NCBI RefSeq assembly: GCF_003474385.1
Contig: NZ_QUCY01000013.1
Location: 11,339-75,338 of the forward strand
Direction: 5' to 3'
Source: Senegalimassilia sp003474385
Lineage (GTDB): Bacteria > Actinomycetota > Coriobacteriia > Coriobacteriales > Eggerthellaceae
Length of the DNA: 64,000 bases
Shown here: positions 9,539 through 16,970 of the stretch, piece by piece
Position numbering within the stretch: the first letter of the stretch is position 1
Layout of the letters: every line of letters begins with the position of its first letter
Translations under genes and position numbers: made by a program
Notes under the pieces: generated by a model
What the model saw: only the letters and a program-made list of their open reading frames with translations
The model's database searches: none
What the model was told of the DNA's origin: nothing

Positions 9539-10819
9539 TTACCTCCCTTCCTTGGTTGCATTGGGGTCGTCGTGACCGGTGTCTTCCTTGTACATCTTCT
9601 GGCGCTCGGCCTCGGACACCTCGTAGGTGCCCACGGACTTCTCGGGGTGCTTGGCATCCCAGGCGCGCTTCTTCTCGAAGTCCGCGCCGCCGTCCATACG
9701 GCCGGTGGCCTTCATGCCGAAGCCGTGCACCACGAGCGCTGCGGCCAGAAGGCCGGTCACGCCCACGGCGATGGTGGTGGGCTGCACGTCCCAGTCGCCG
9801 ATATGCAGGCTGCGGTGACGCTTCAGGAACGGGGTGTTGACCTCGACCCAGTTCTGGCCCGGGTCGTTGGGGTTTGCCTCGCAGCAGCCGATGCAGGGGG
9901 CGCCGGCCTGGACGCACCAGCTGCGACGGTCGTTCCACATGACCACGCCGCAGTTGGACTTGGTCTGGGGACCGCGGCAGCCGAGCGGATACAGGCAGTA
10001 GCCCTTCTTCTCCTCTTCGGAACCGAATTCGTAAACGAACTCGCCGTTCTCGAAGTGGCCGCGACGCTCGCAGTTGTCATGGATGGTCTGGTTGAAGATG
10101 CCGGCCGGCTTGCCCTCGGAGTTGAGGTCCAAATCGGCGGGCTTGAGCTTCATGAGCACAACGTCGACAAGCAAGCTGGTGAGCCACTCGGGGTTGGCCG
10201 GGCAGCCGGGGACGTTGACGACGGGCACGTTGATGCCGGCCTTCTTGAGGTACTGTTGCACGCCCATGGCATCGGTGACGTTGGGCTTTGCGCCCATCCA
10301 ACCGCCGTTGACGGCGCAGGAGCCCAGCGCGACCACGGCGTTGGCGTTCTTTGCGGCCTCGATCAGGTGCTCGGTGCCGGGCTTGCCAGCCACGCGCAGG
10401 GCGTTGCCGCCCCACTTCTCCTGAATTGCGCCTTCGTAGATGAGGATGTAGTCGCCGGCCTCGATGGTCTGCTCCTTGGCCTCCTCCATGGAGTAGCCCG
10501 CTGCAGCGGACAACGTCTCGGAGTAGTTCAGGGAGATCATGTCCAACACCACCTCTGCGGCGTTGGGCGTCTGAGCCTGGGCGAACGACTCGGTGCAGCC
10601 GGTGCAGGATGCGCCTTCGACCCAGATGACCGGGTAGAGGTTACCCTTCGTGGCGCCGATGACGGACGTCTCGAGAGCCTGGGCTACCTGCGGGACCGTC
10701 AACTGGGACAGCCCGGCAGCAGCGGCCACGGTACCGCACAACTTCATGAAGTCGCGACGCGTGACCCCCCTGGCCTCGAGCATGTTCGCGAACGCGGACA
10801 TTGCGGCCTCTCCTTCCAT
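9539..10819 (-). CDS. [NiFe]-hydrogenase small subunit with Tat signal
   Basis: The small subunit holds three Fe-S clusters that take electrons away from the active site. A twin-arginine signal (TRRDFMK, arginines about 21-22) followed by an Ala-rich core shows that the folded heterodimer is exported. Cluster cysteines are seen in EGASCTGCTES, VALGSCAVNGG, NVPGCPANPEW and in a second Cys-rich half (HDNCERRGHF, YPLGCRGPQTKSNC, CIGCCEANP). A C-terminal hydrophobic helix (IAVGVTGLLAAALVVHGF) anchors it beside cytochrome b. I chose ATG 10819 because AGGAGG lies 8 nt upstream; an internal ATG at 10801 with its own GGAGAG is the alternative. First gene of the operon. Confidence 0.96.
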   Translation of the reverse strand: MEGEAAMSAFANMLEARGVTRRDFMKLCGTVAAAAGLSQLTVPQVAQALETSVIGATKGNLYPVIWVEGASCTGCTESFAQAQTPNAAEVVLDMISLNYSETLSAAAGYSMEEAKEQTIEAGDYILIYEGAIQEKWGGNALRVAGKPGTEHLIEAAKNANAVVALGSCAVNGGWMGAKPNVTDAMGVQQYLKKAGINVPVVNVPGCPANPEWLTSLLVDVVLMKLKPADLDLNSEGKPAGIFNQTIHDNCERRGHFENGEFVYEFGSEEEKKGYCLYPLGCRGPQTKSNCGVVMWNDRRSWCVQAGAPCIGCCEANPNDPGQNWVEVNTPFLKRHRSLHIGDWDVQPTTIAVGVTGLLAAALVVHGFGMKATGRMDGGADFEKKRAWDAKHPEKSVGTYEVSEAERQKMYKEDTGHDDPNATKEGR

Positions 10820-11170
10820 ACGCACACCTCCTTACAGGTGTATCTCGTCTGACCTGTTTCCAGGCCCTTTTGCATATGGAGCAAAGATACGCAAAGAGCG
10901 CGCGGCCAATGCTCGGCTTATGCCGGCGATCGAGCTTGCAGCCTGGATGGCGCCGCACGCAACGCGACGGAAAGCGCGGGGCTTGCAGAACCCGGGCCTT
11001 CCGTCGTGAAACGCGCGCACGCGCCTTCGCCGATTGGGGATGAAATCGCAGACTTCCATCCCCAGTCGTCTCCACTCCTGTTCATTATGTTATCACTCGC
11101 GCTTTTTTATACAGAACCGTTATCATATCTTCGCAAGATAAATGAATAAATCTGCATGAAGGAGCTTCGC
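10820..11170. other. Divergent promoter region of the hydrogenase operon and pheA
   Basis: No gene is seen in these 351 bp. On the minus strand the hydrogenase ribosome-binding site lies inside a 6-bp inverted repeat (10824-10829 with 10836-10841), so the leader could hide it in a hairpin. The stretch from about 11090 to 11155 is AT-rich and should hold the pheA promoter, followed by AAGGAG at 11158-11163. Confidence 0.5.
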
Positions 11171-12025
11171 ATGACCGCTGAACCCCCATCCGCGTTCGCT
11201 TACCTGGGCCCCGCCGGAACCTACCACGACGAGGCTGCGCGCGCATTCGCCAAACGTTTAGGCATAGACGACCCGCAGCTGATCGAATGCCCTTCGCTGT
11301 CCGAGGTGTTCGACTGCGTGGACCGCGGGAAATGCGAGTACGGCGTAGTGGCCACGGAGAACGCGCTTGAAGGGCCGGTGACCGCCACGCTCGACAATTT
11401 CGCGTTCCGTTCGAGCGCCACCATCTTGGGCGAGCATGTGCTTGACATCCATCATTGCCTGATCATGCATCCCGAGGCCACCCTGAACGACGTGAAAACG
11501 GTTGCCAGCCACCCGCAGGGCCTGGCCCAGTGCCGCCGCTATCTCAACGACAACCTCCACGGCATCCCCACCGTTACGGTTGCGTCCACCGCCGACAGCG
11601 CGCGACGCGCGGCGTCCGACAAGTCCGTCGCCGGCATCGGCAACGCCTTCGCCGCCCAGCTCTACGGGGCACGCGTGGCCGAAACGGGCATTGAGGATCA
11701 CTTCGGCAACCAGACGTCGTTTGCGCTCATCGGCCGCCAGGGCCATGTCCCGGTGCTGACGGGCAGCAAGTTCAAGACGTCGCTGGCCCTGTTCCTGCAG
11801 GCCGACCGCCCCGGCGCGCTGCTCATGATCTTATCCGAATTCGCCTACGCCGGCATCAACCTGGTCAAGATTCAAAGCCGCCCCACCAAGCAGGCGCTCG
11901 GCGATTACATGTTCTTCGTGGACATCGAAGGCTCCACGCAAGACCTCGAGGTGCAAACCGCCCTGAACTGCCTGCGCCTGAAGCTGCGCGAGGTGAAGGT
12001 GCTCGGCAGCTATCCGGTGGAGTAG
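11171..12025 (+). CDS. pheA: Prephenate dehydratase with ACT domain
   Basis: It converts prephenate to phenylpyruvate in phenylalanine synthesis. The catalytic domain begins AYLGPAGTYHDEAA and runs to about residue 190; the ACT domain follows, with LMILSEFAYAGINLVKIQSRP as the allosteric Phe-binding region. I chose ATG 11171 because AAGGAG lies 7 nt upstream; the in-frame ATG at 11156 has no such site. The length of 284 residues is normal for the monofunctional enzyme. One oddity: the conserved active-site Thr-Arg-Phe triplet reads Thr-Ser-Phe here (GNQTSFALIG), so the usual arginine is missing while the threonine stays. The gene is alone and ends in a strong hairpin. Confidence 0.93.
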   Translation: MTAEPPSAFAYLGPAGTYHDEAARAFAKRLGIDDPQLIECPSLSEVFDCVDRGKCEYGVVATENALEGPVTATLDNFAFRSSATILGEHVLDIHHCLIMHPEATLNDVKTVASHPQGLAQCRRYLNDNLHGIPTVTVASTADSARRAASDKSVAGIGNAFAAQLYGARVAETGIEDHFGNQTSFALIGRQGHVPVLTGSKFKTSLALFLQADRPGALLMILSEFAYAGINLVKIQSRPTKQALGDYMFFVDIEGSTQDLEVQTALNCLRLKLREVKVLGSYPVE

Positions 12026-12072
12026 CGCCCCGGAAGCGCTGCGCGAACGGGATGGAGCCGAAGTGGAAAGCA

Positions 12073-12123
12073 GCCCGCGCCCCGTTCGCCGTTCACGATG
12101 AAAGCGACGAACGGGGCGCGGGC
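12073..12123 (+). terminator. Long hairpin after pheA
   Basis: Perfect 16-base arms (12073-12088 and 12108-12123) pair across a 19-nt loop 48 bp after the pheA stop codon. The following sequence has only a short T/A-rich stretch, so it is a probable rather than a textbook terminator. Confidence 0.6.
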
Positions 12124-12182
12124 GCTTATACGAACGAGGCTCAAGGTCTTGCGCGCACTTATATATATGCAGCGAAACGAAC

Positions 12183-12206
12183 GCGGCCGCCCCAAGGAGC
12201 GGCCGC
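12183..12206. terminator. Hairpin between convergent pheA and mntP
   Basis: Two copies of the self-complementary octamer GCGGCCGC (12183-12190 and 12199-12206) form an 8-bp stem 9 bp from the mntP stop codon. It can serve both directions; T-tracts are weak. Confidence 0.6.
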
Positions 12207-12214
12207 TTCGCCGT

Positions 12215-12793
12215 TTATAGGGCGATGACGCCAAGGTGCTCAAGCAGCGTTTTCACGCCGATGAGGATGAGCACCGCGCCGCCCACGATGGTTGCGGGCT
12301 TCTCGAAGCGCGCGCCGAAAAAATGGCCGACGGCAACGCCTACGAAGCTGAGCACAAAGGTGACCACGCCGATGATGGCAACGCTCGGCACGATGGCCAC
12401 CTGCAGAAACGCGAAGGTGATGCCCACGGCAAGCGCGTCGATGCTGGTGGCTATGGCCAGCATGATCAGCTCCTTGAGGTCGAGCCTGGCGCCTTGCGCT
12501 TCTTCGCCCTGTTCGTCGTCCTCATGGAACGCATCCCACAGCATCTTGCCGCCCACGAACGCCAGCAGCGCGAACGCGATCCAGTGGTCGATGGGCGCGA
12601 TAAGGTCGGCAAGCTGACTGCCCAGGGCCCAGCCGATAAGGGGCATAAGCGCCTGAAACCCGCCGAAGAACAGCGAGATGATGGTTGCCTGCCTTATGTT
12701 CAGGCGGCTCATACCAAGCCCTTTGCAAACGGAAACGGCGAAGGCGTCCATGGAAAGCCCCACGCCGATCAAGAACAACTCAACGAACCCCAC
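12215..12793 (-). CDS. mntP: Manganese efflux pump MntP
   Basis: MntP exports Mn(II) across the cytoplasmic membrane. The protein has six hydrophobic segments in two repeated halves. Each half carries the intramembrane aspartate motif: GLSMDAFAVSVCKG near residue 10-25 and ATSIDALAVGITFA near 115-128. A short acidic cytoplasmic loop (HEDDEQGEE) joins the halves. I chose GTG 12793 (VGFVELFLIGVGLSMDAF) because GAGAGG lies 6 nt upstream and the family normally begins here; ATG 12817 is less likely. The product is then 192 residues, the usual size. Only about 50 bp separate the start from the palindrome at 12852-12921, so there is no room for a manganese riboswitch of the yybP-ykoY type. Confidence 0.93.
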   Translation of the reverse strand: MGFVELFLIGVGLSMDAFAVSVCKGLGMSRLNIRQATIISLFFGGFQALMPLIGWALGSQLADLIAPIDHWIAFALLAFVGGKMLWDAFHEDDEQGEEAQGARLDLKELIMLAIATSIDALAVGITFAFLQVAIVPSVAIIGVVTFVLSFVGVAVGHFFGARFEKPATIVGGAVLILIGVKTLLEHLGVIAL

Positions 12794-12851
12794 GATGATC
12801 CTCTCGTCTTGAACCATACCCCCATCGGGCGCATGAACCCGCACCCCCGAA

Positions 12852-12921
12852 CGGACACATAACGCTACGTCCCCGAAGTGTCACGATTCGGACACTTCGG
12901 GGACGTAGCGTTATGTGTCCG
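12852..12921. repeat. 70-nt perfect palindrome (31-bp arms, 8-nt loop)
   Basis: Arms 12852-12882 and 12891-12921 are exact reverse complements around ACGATTCG. Each arm also contains GACAC and GTGTC near its ends, so smaller cruciforms are possible. The unit lies 21 bp after the MutY-like stop codon and before mntP. No T-tract follows. The perfect symmetry and the GGGGAC boxes resemble REP/BIME-type or small MITE-like elements; it may also stop transcription. Confidence 0.85.
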
Positions 12922-12942
12922 GAATTTGCGGGCCGCTGTTCT

Positions 12943-13776
12943 TTATGGGAACAGGCGCCCGTCCTCCTGGCGGAAGAAGCCTTCCCGTTCCAGGTCGGCG
13001 CAGATGCCGGCGAACAGCTGCGGGTCAACCGCTTCCCTTCCGGCTGCGCGCTCCTCAGCGTCTAAGCGCACCGCCGCCTGCTCGACGGCGATGCCCGGGC
13101 ATGCCAGCACGATGCGCACCAGGCATGCTCGCTTCTGGCGGCGCGACCCCTCGAACGCCGACTGACGCGTGTAATGCGCGCTGCGCCGCGAGGCGTTTCC
13201 CACCTGCGACTTCAGATCCGCACCAACATCCAACAGCGCGTAATACCACCGGCGAACCTGGCCCGCTTCGGGACAGCAGGCCGCCACCAAAGGCTCAAGC
13301 TGCTTATCCGAAACCGCTTCGCAATCGGGGAACAGCGTGTGGATGAACACGGTGCGAACGTTCGTCTCGATATAGATAGCGGGAAGATTGCGGGCGAACG
13401 AGGTGACGCCGGCCGCCGTTGCCGGCCCGATGCCCGGCAGCTCCTGCAGCTGCTCCACCGTTTCGGGCAGGCGCCCGCCGAAGCGCTGCGAGCATTCCTC
13501 GGCCGCACGCTTGAGCGCCAAGGCGCGGCGGTTATAGCCGAGCCCCTGCCATTCGGCAAGCACATCGGCGGGCGCCGCGGCAGCCAGCGCATCGGGGGAA
13601 GGGAACATGCCCATCCAGCGCTCCCATCGCCCCAGCACGCGCTTGACCTGCGTTTGCTGGAGCATGACCTCGCTCACCAGCACGCCGTAGGCGTCATCGA
13701 TGCCGCGCCACGGCAGGTCGCGATAGAGTCGCTGCCCCTCAGAGAGCACGTAGCGGCAAAACTCGTCCTGAGACAT
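12943..13776 (-). CDS. MutY-like adenine glycosylase without the Fe-S cluster
   Basis: The HhH-GPD protein (277 residues from ATG 13776) has the MutY landmarks LPWR (21-24), EVMLQQTQV with Glu36, GLGYNRRA (78-85) and the hairpin LPGIGPATAAGV (113-124). Two core features differ from classical MutY. The catalytic aspartate position reads Glu137 (YIETNVRTV). The [4Fe-4S] loop is replaced by a basic stretch with no cysteine quartet (GNASRRSAHYTRQSAFEG). I recall relatives of this type in other anaerobes, usually annotated as A/G-specific glycosylase. The C-terminal part is short, without a clear NUDIX-like 8-oxoG recognition domain. An in-frame GTG at 13836 could add 20 residues. It is the last gene of the AAA-Rrf2 operon. 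Substrate is uncertain. Confidence 0.78.
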   Translation of the reverse strand: MSQDEFCRYVLSEGQRLYRDLPWRGIDDAYGVLVSEVMLQQTQVKRVLGRWERWMGMFPSPDALAAAAPADVLAEWQGLGYNRRALALKRAAEECSQRFGGRLPETVEQLQELPGIGPATAAGVTSFARNLPAIYIETNVRTVFIHTLFPDCEAVSDKQLEPLVAACCPEAGQVRRWYYALLDVGADLKSQVGNASRRSAHYTRQSAFEGSRRQKRACLVRIVLACPGIAVEQAAVRLDAEERAAGREAVDPQLFAGICADLEREGFFRQEDGRLFP

Positions 13777-13838
13777 GGCGGCGCCCGCGGGCCAAACCGC
13801 GGACGCCGCAAGATCGGCTATGCTTTTGCGCGCCACGC

Positions 13839-14360
13839 CTACGACTGCGCTTCCCCGATAGCGGGTTGCGCGCCGCAGCCGCCGCACGCGTCCACCGGGC
13901 AGGACATGCGGGCCGTAGGAGGCGCCGAATCGATGGCCTTCCTGATGACGGGGTGCCGGCCACCCTGCTCCATGAGCTCCTTGAGCGTGATGGAGTCGAA
14001 ATAGCTGTTCAGCAGGCTGTCCGCGCCCATCCACAACTTGTTGTACGAGCACCCTCCGCGACGCTTGCAATACTCGGCGTCCACCGCGCACAGCGAGACG
14101 CTGACAGGCCCCTGCACCGCCTCGAGCACCTCGAGCAGCGTGATCTGAGCCGGGTCGCAATCGAGCGCAAGGCCGCCGCGCGCGCCGCGCACCGTCTTGA
14201 TAAGCCCGCCTTTCACCAGGTCGTGCTGGATGCTGCGCGCAAACGCGTACGGGATGTCCTCCTGCTCGGAGATGTCGGCGACCGACACGTACGAGTCGCC
14301 GCTTTCGTATGCGGCCTCCAGGATGCGAAGCGCGTAATCGCAACGTCGCGTGATATCCAT
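13839..14360 (-). CDS. Rrf2-family transcriptional regulator with cluster cysteines
   Basis: This winged-helix regulator begins MDITRRCDYALRILEA, as Rrf2 proteins do, with the recognition helix around residues 26-50 (ISEQEDIPYAFARSIQHDL). Cys91, Cys98 and Cys104 (CAVDAEYCKRRGGC) match the spacing that holds a [2Fe-2S] cluster in IscR/NsrR-like members, so it probably senses redox state, iron or NO. An unusual C-terminal tail holds four more cysteine/glycine-rich positions (SCPVDACGGCG, about 152-163). Start and stop overlap with the AAA gene (TAATG at 14358-14362), which means translational coupling. Targets are unknown. The next gene encodes the MutY-like protein. Confidence 0.88.
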   Translation of the reverse strand: MDITRRCDYALRILEAAYESGDSYVSVADISEQEDIPYAFARSIQHDLVKGGLIKTVRGARGGLALDCDPAQITLLEVLEAVQGPVSVSLCAVDAEYCKRRGGCSYNKLWMGADSLLNSYFDSITLKELMEQGGRHPVIRKAIDSAPPTARMSCPVDACGGCGAQPAIGEAQS

Positions 14361-15922
14361 TACTGCCCGTCCCCCTTCAACAGGTCGTCCAAATGGTCGA
14401 GCTCCCTCCTAAAGTCATCGACCACCGCTTGCTCGAGCGCCTTGTACTCCGGCGAATCGAGCGGCTGATATGCAGCCAGCTTATCGAACAGGTTGTCCGT
14501 AGTCACCGGAATGTAGCGCCGCTTGGTGAGGCTGTCCTTATATGCTTCCTCGATGGCCTCACGCGCCGCCATGTGCATATCGAAACGCGGCATGCCCTGC
14601 GAGAACCTGACCAGCTGATCGCGGTCGACGCCGCGCACGGACGGATGCTCGCGGGCGATCTCCATCCAGATGTCGGCACGTTCCTTCTCGGTGGGATAAT
14701 CGATGTCCACCGCCGAGACCGGTCCCAGCAGATCGAAGAAATACGGGTCCACGTCGTTACCGAGCGCCGAAGTGCACAGCACGAACACATCAGGGTCGTC
14801 GGCCGAGGAGCGGATGAGGTTGACCGCCTCGCGCGCGCCGCGCGAAAGCGTGGACATGATCAGTCCGCCGATATCCTCGGGTTGATCGAAGGCGGGCGCC
14901 GCCCACAGGTCGATGTCCTCGATGACGAGCACCGCCGGCTCCTCGAAGGCGTTGCGAGCCTGGTTGAGCTTGGGCTGGCGGTCAGCCTGGGCCATGACGC
15001 ACAGCACGGGCATGCCCTGCATGTTCTCCTCCATGCGCATGCGCAGCACCGGAAGCCCCAGCTCGCCGCAAGTGGCCATCATGAACTGGTTGGCGTCCTC
15101 ACGTGCTGGGCTGCGGATGAGCAGCGCGTCGCACGCGGGCATGCGATCGAGGCCGTGGCGCACGTTGAGCTGGCGAACAAGCTGCTGGAACTCGGGATCC
15201 TTCTGCATGCCGAGGCCGAGCGAGCGCACCGAGCGCACCGCCTCGTCAAAGCCCACGAGCTCTTTATAGGTGAGATGCTCGATGGGAGCGAGCACGGGCT
15301 GCGCGGCAGCCGGCGCAGGCGCGGGCTTTCCCGCGGGCGTCTGCGGCTTTTCAGACGGCGCCGGGCCGGCGGCCACGGGCCGCTCCCCCGCGGCATCCAC
15401 GCCGGCCGTCGGGGCCACGGCATTTGCAGCCGCGTCGCCTTCGGGCTTGCCGGCGCCTCCGGGCACGCCCGGAGGCGTGAGGTGTTCCACGCGCAGCATG
15501 CGCGGTCCGCCCTCGCCCATCATGTCCTGCGAGATCATGTCGGTCATGTCCTCAAGCTCGTCGCGAGACAGCCCGAACTCCTCGAGCTTGGCAAGGGCCA
15601 GCTCCTGAAGCTGGTCCGCGCAGGCGGCCACCTCGTCGCTGGACAGGTACGGCTCCATGCGCTCGAACACGTATTCGGCGATGCTGCGCTCCTTCAAGGT
15701 GCACGCCAGACGCCATGCGCGCTTCAGGCCGGCAATGGCGGCTTCGGAGGGCACAGCGCCCTCGGCTGCCTGACCGCGCTCGAACGCCGCCAGGTACAGA
15801 TGCAGCGCCAGCATAAGGTTCCCCTGCTCAGCAGCCTGTTCAGCGCTGTTCAGGTATCCGGAAACGGAGCTGGACGGCTCATCGCTTCGGCTGGGCATAT
15901 CGTTCATGTCGTTATCAAACAT
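14360..15922 (-). CDS. AAA-like ATPase-fold protein with degenerate Walker A
   Basis: The 520-residue protein begins with a helical region of tandem-repeat type (about 20-130), followed by a Pro/Ala linker (about 150-230) and a C-terminal AAA-like module. Walker B is present as AVLVIEDIDLW near residue 330, and a sensor-like strand reads FVLCTSALGND near 380. Where Walker A should be, near 264, the sequence is LLIRSPAREDANQFMM, with no Gly-x-Gly-Lys-Thr. ATP binding is therefore doubtful. Helices after the module match a AAA lid (YKDSLTKRRYIPVT). AAGGAGG lies 8 nt before ATG 15922. It heads an operon with Rrf2 and the MutY-like gene. I do not recognise a function; a scaffold or adaptor derived from a AAA protein is a guess. 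Confidence 0.6.
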   Translation of the reverse strand: MFDNDMNDMPSRSDEPSSSVSGYLNSAEQAAEQGNLMLALHLYLAAFERGQAAEGAVPSEAAIAGLKRAWRLACTLKERSIAEYVFERMEPYLSSDEVAACADQLQELALAKLEEFGLSRDELEDMTDMISQDMMGEGGPRMLRVEHLTPPGVPGGAGKPEGDAAANAVAPTAGVDAAGERPVAAGPAPSEKPQTPAGKPAPAPAAAQPVLAPIEHLTYKELVGFDEAVRSVRSLGLGMQKDPEFQQLVRQLNVRHGLDRMPACDALLIRSPAREDANQFMMATCGELGLPVLRMRMEENMQGMPVLCVMAQADRQPKLNQARNAFEEPAVLVIEDIDLWAAPAFDQPEDIGGLIMSTLSRGAREAVNLIRSSADDPDVFVLCTSALGNDVDPYFFDLLGPVSAVDIDYPTEKERADIWMEIAREHPSVRGVDRDQLVRFSQGMPRFDMHMAAREAIEEAYKDSLTKRRYIPVTTDNLFDKLAAYQPLDSPEYKALEQAVVDDFRRELDHLDDLLKGDGQ

Positions 15923-15979
15923 CGACCCAACCTCCTTCAAGTGTCAAAATAGCTATAGTTCGGTATCATTTTACCGGAA

Positions 15980-15998
15980 GCGGCCACAATGCGGCCGC
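15980..15998 (-). terminator. Hairpin after the HAD-IB gene
   Basis: A 6-bp GC stem (15980-15985 with 15993-15998) lies between the HAD-IB gene and the AAA gene. No strong T-tract follows. The rest of the 283-bp gap (15923-16205) shows no gene and must contain the AAA operon promoter. Confidence 0.4.
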
Positions 15999-16205
15999 AA
16001 GCCAAGAAATCGAAACAAACCTGTCACCCGGGCAAGCTAAGGCGAGCCTGCCATGTGGGGACGCAACGACGGCCCCATCGGCAGAACACGCCGATAGAAG
16101 CCGTTTCTCCAGCGCACCGCAAAGCCCCCCGTCGCCCGTAACAACGTGAGCAGCAGACCCCACCCAAGCGCTACAGACGATTCCCGGGAACATGCCCGAA
16201 AGCGT

Positions 16206-16919
16206 TTACCACTCAAGCACCTGATAGCCGCGTTCGCGGGCGGTGCGCCCAAGCGGGCGGTCGGGGCATACGGCGAACCCCTGCTTGGCGCCGGCGAGCA
16301 GGGCGCGATCGGAGTGATGGTCGCCATAGGACGCTGCCAGCTCCCAGCCGCCTTCGCCCCACTTCGCGTTGGCGAAACGGCGCAGCTCGATCATCTTGCG
16401 GTCGCCTTCCACCGGCACGCCGTCCACCTCGCAAGCGTACGTGCCGTCATAGTTCACCTTCATGCGCGTGGAGATCTGGTAATCGAAGGGCAGGTCCCGC
16501 ATGGCGCGCTCGATGATGGGCTCGAAGGTGGCCGATACGCATATCACCGTAACGCCCTGCTCGTGCCACGCATCCATAGCCTGCCTGGCCTGCTCGCGCA
16601 CATGCGGGGCCACGCATTCGTCATAGAAATCATGAAGGAAGGCGTCCACCTCGGCCTTGGGCTTGCCGGCGAAGGCGCGGAACACCAGCCCGCGCACCCA
16701 CGCCTCGTTCTGCGGCAGGCGCAGCTTGTACGCCGCGGCCCACAGCCCGATGCGCAGCAGCACCGTGGGGTTGAGCATGTGAAGCTTTGCAAGATGCTTC
16801 ACCAGCATGACGGGCGAGTTGCCGTCAAGCGAAGTGCCGTCGAAATCGAACGCGGCAAGCCGCACCGGGCCCTCCCCGTTGCGGCTTGCCGTCTGCATTG
16901 CCTCTGATTGTGCGGTCAT
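16206..16919 (-). CDS. HAD-superfamily subfamily IB phosphatase (SerB-like)
   Basis: Motif I is AAFDFDGTSLDG with nucleophile Asp25 and acid/base Asp27. Motif II is ICVSATFEPI, motif III a lysine near GDRKM, and motif IV is GDHHSDRALL. The cap region between motifs I and II is helical, as in phosphoserine phosphatase-like HAD-IB enzymes. The product from ATG 16919 is 237 residues; GTG or ATG further upstream cannot be excluded. It lies 51 bp after the ABC exporter gene and may be cotranscribed with it. The substrate cannot be read from sequence: phosphoserine, a lipid phosphate or another small phosphoester are all possible. Confidence 0.85.
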   Translation of the reverse strand: MTAQSEAMQTASRNGEGPVRLAAFDFDGTSLDGNSPVMLVKHLAKLHMLNPTVLLRIGLWAAAYKLRLPQNEAWVRGLVFRAFAGKPKAEVDAFLHDFYDECVAPHVREQARQAMDAWHEQGVTVICVSATFEPIIERAMRDLPFDYQISTRMKVNYDGTYACEVDGVPVEGDRKMIELRRFANAKWGEGGWELAASYGDHHSDRALLAGAKQGFAVCPDRPLGRTARERGYQVLEW

Positions 16920-16970
16920 GTGCGCGCGCCTTCGTCCCAAGCCGAGCCGAGCCGCGCGCCCCTCTGCACG

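Noticed and set aside
7886..10852. Very long plus-strand open frame (988 codons) opposite the hydrogenase genes
   Set aside because: It mirrors the codon pattern of the real minus-strand genes in a GC-rich genome. The product is low in conserved motifs and full of Val/Leu/Gly/His runs. Similar antisense frames at 1687-3873, 18923-21109, 23304-25451, 27994-30534 and 50971-52932 were rejected for the same reason.
12794..12851. Manganese riboswitch (yybP-ykoY) upstream of mntP
   Set aside because: Less than 60 bp separate the start from the palindrome, too little for the conserved fold, and the known motif is not seen.
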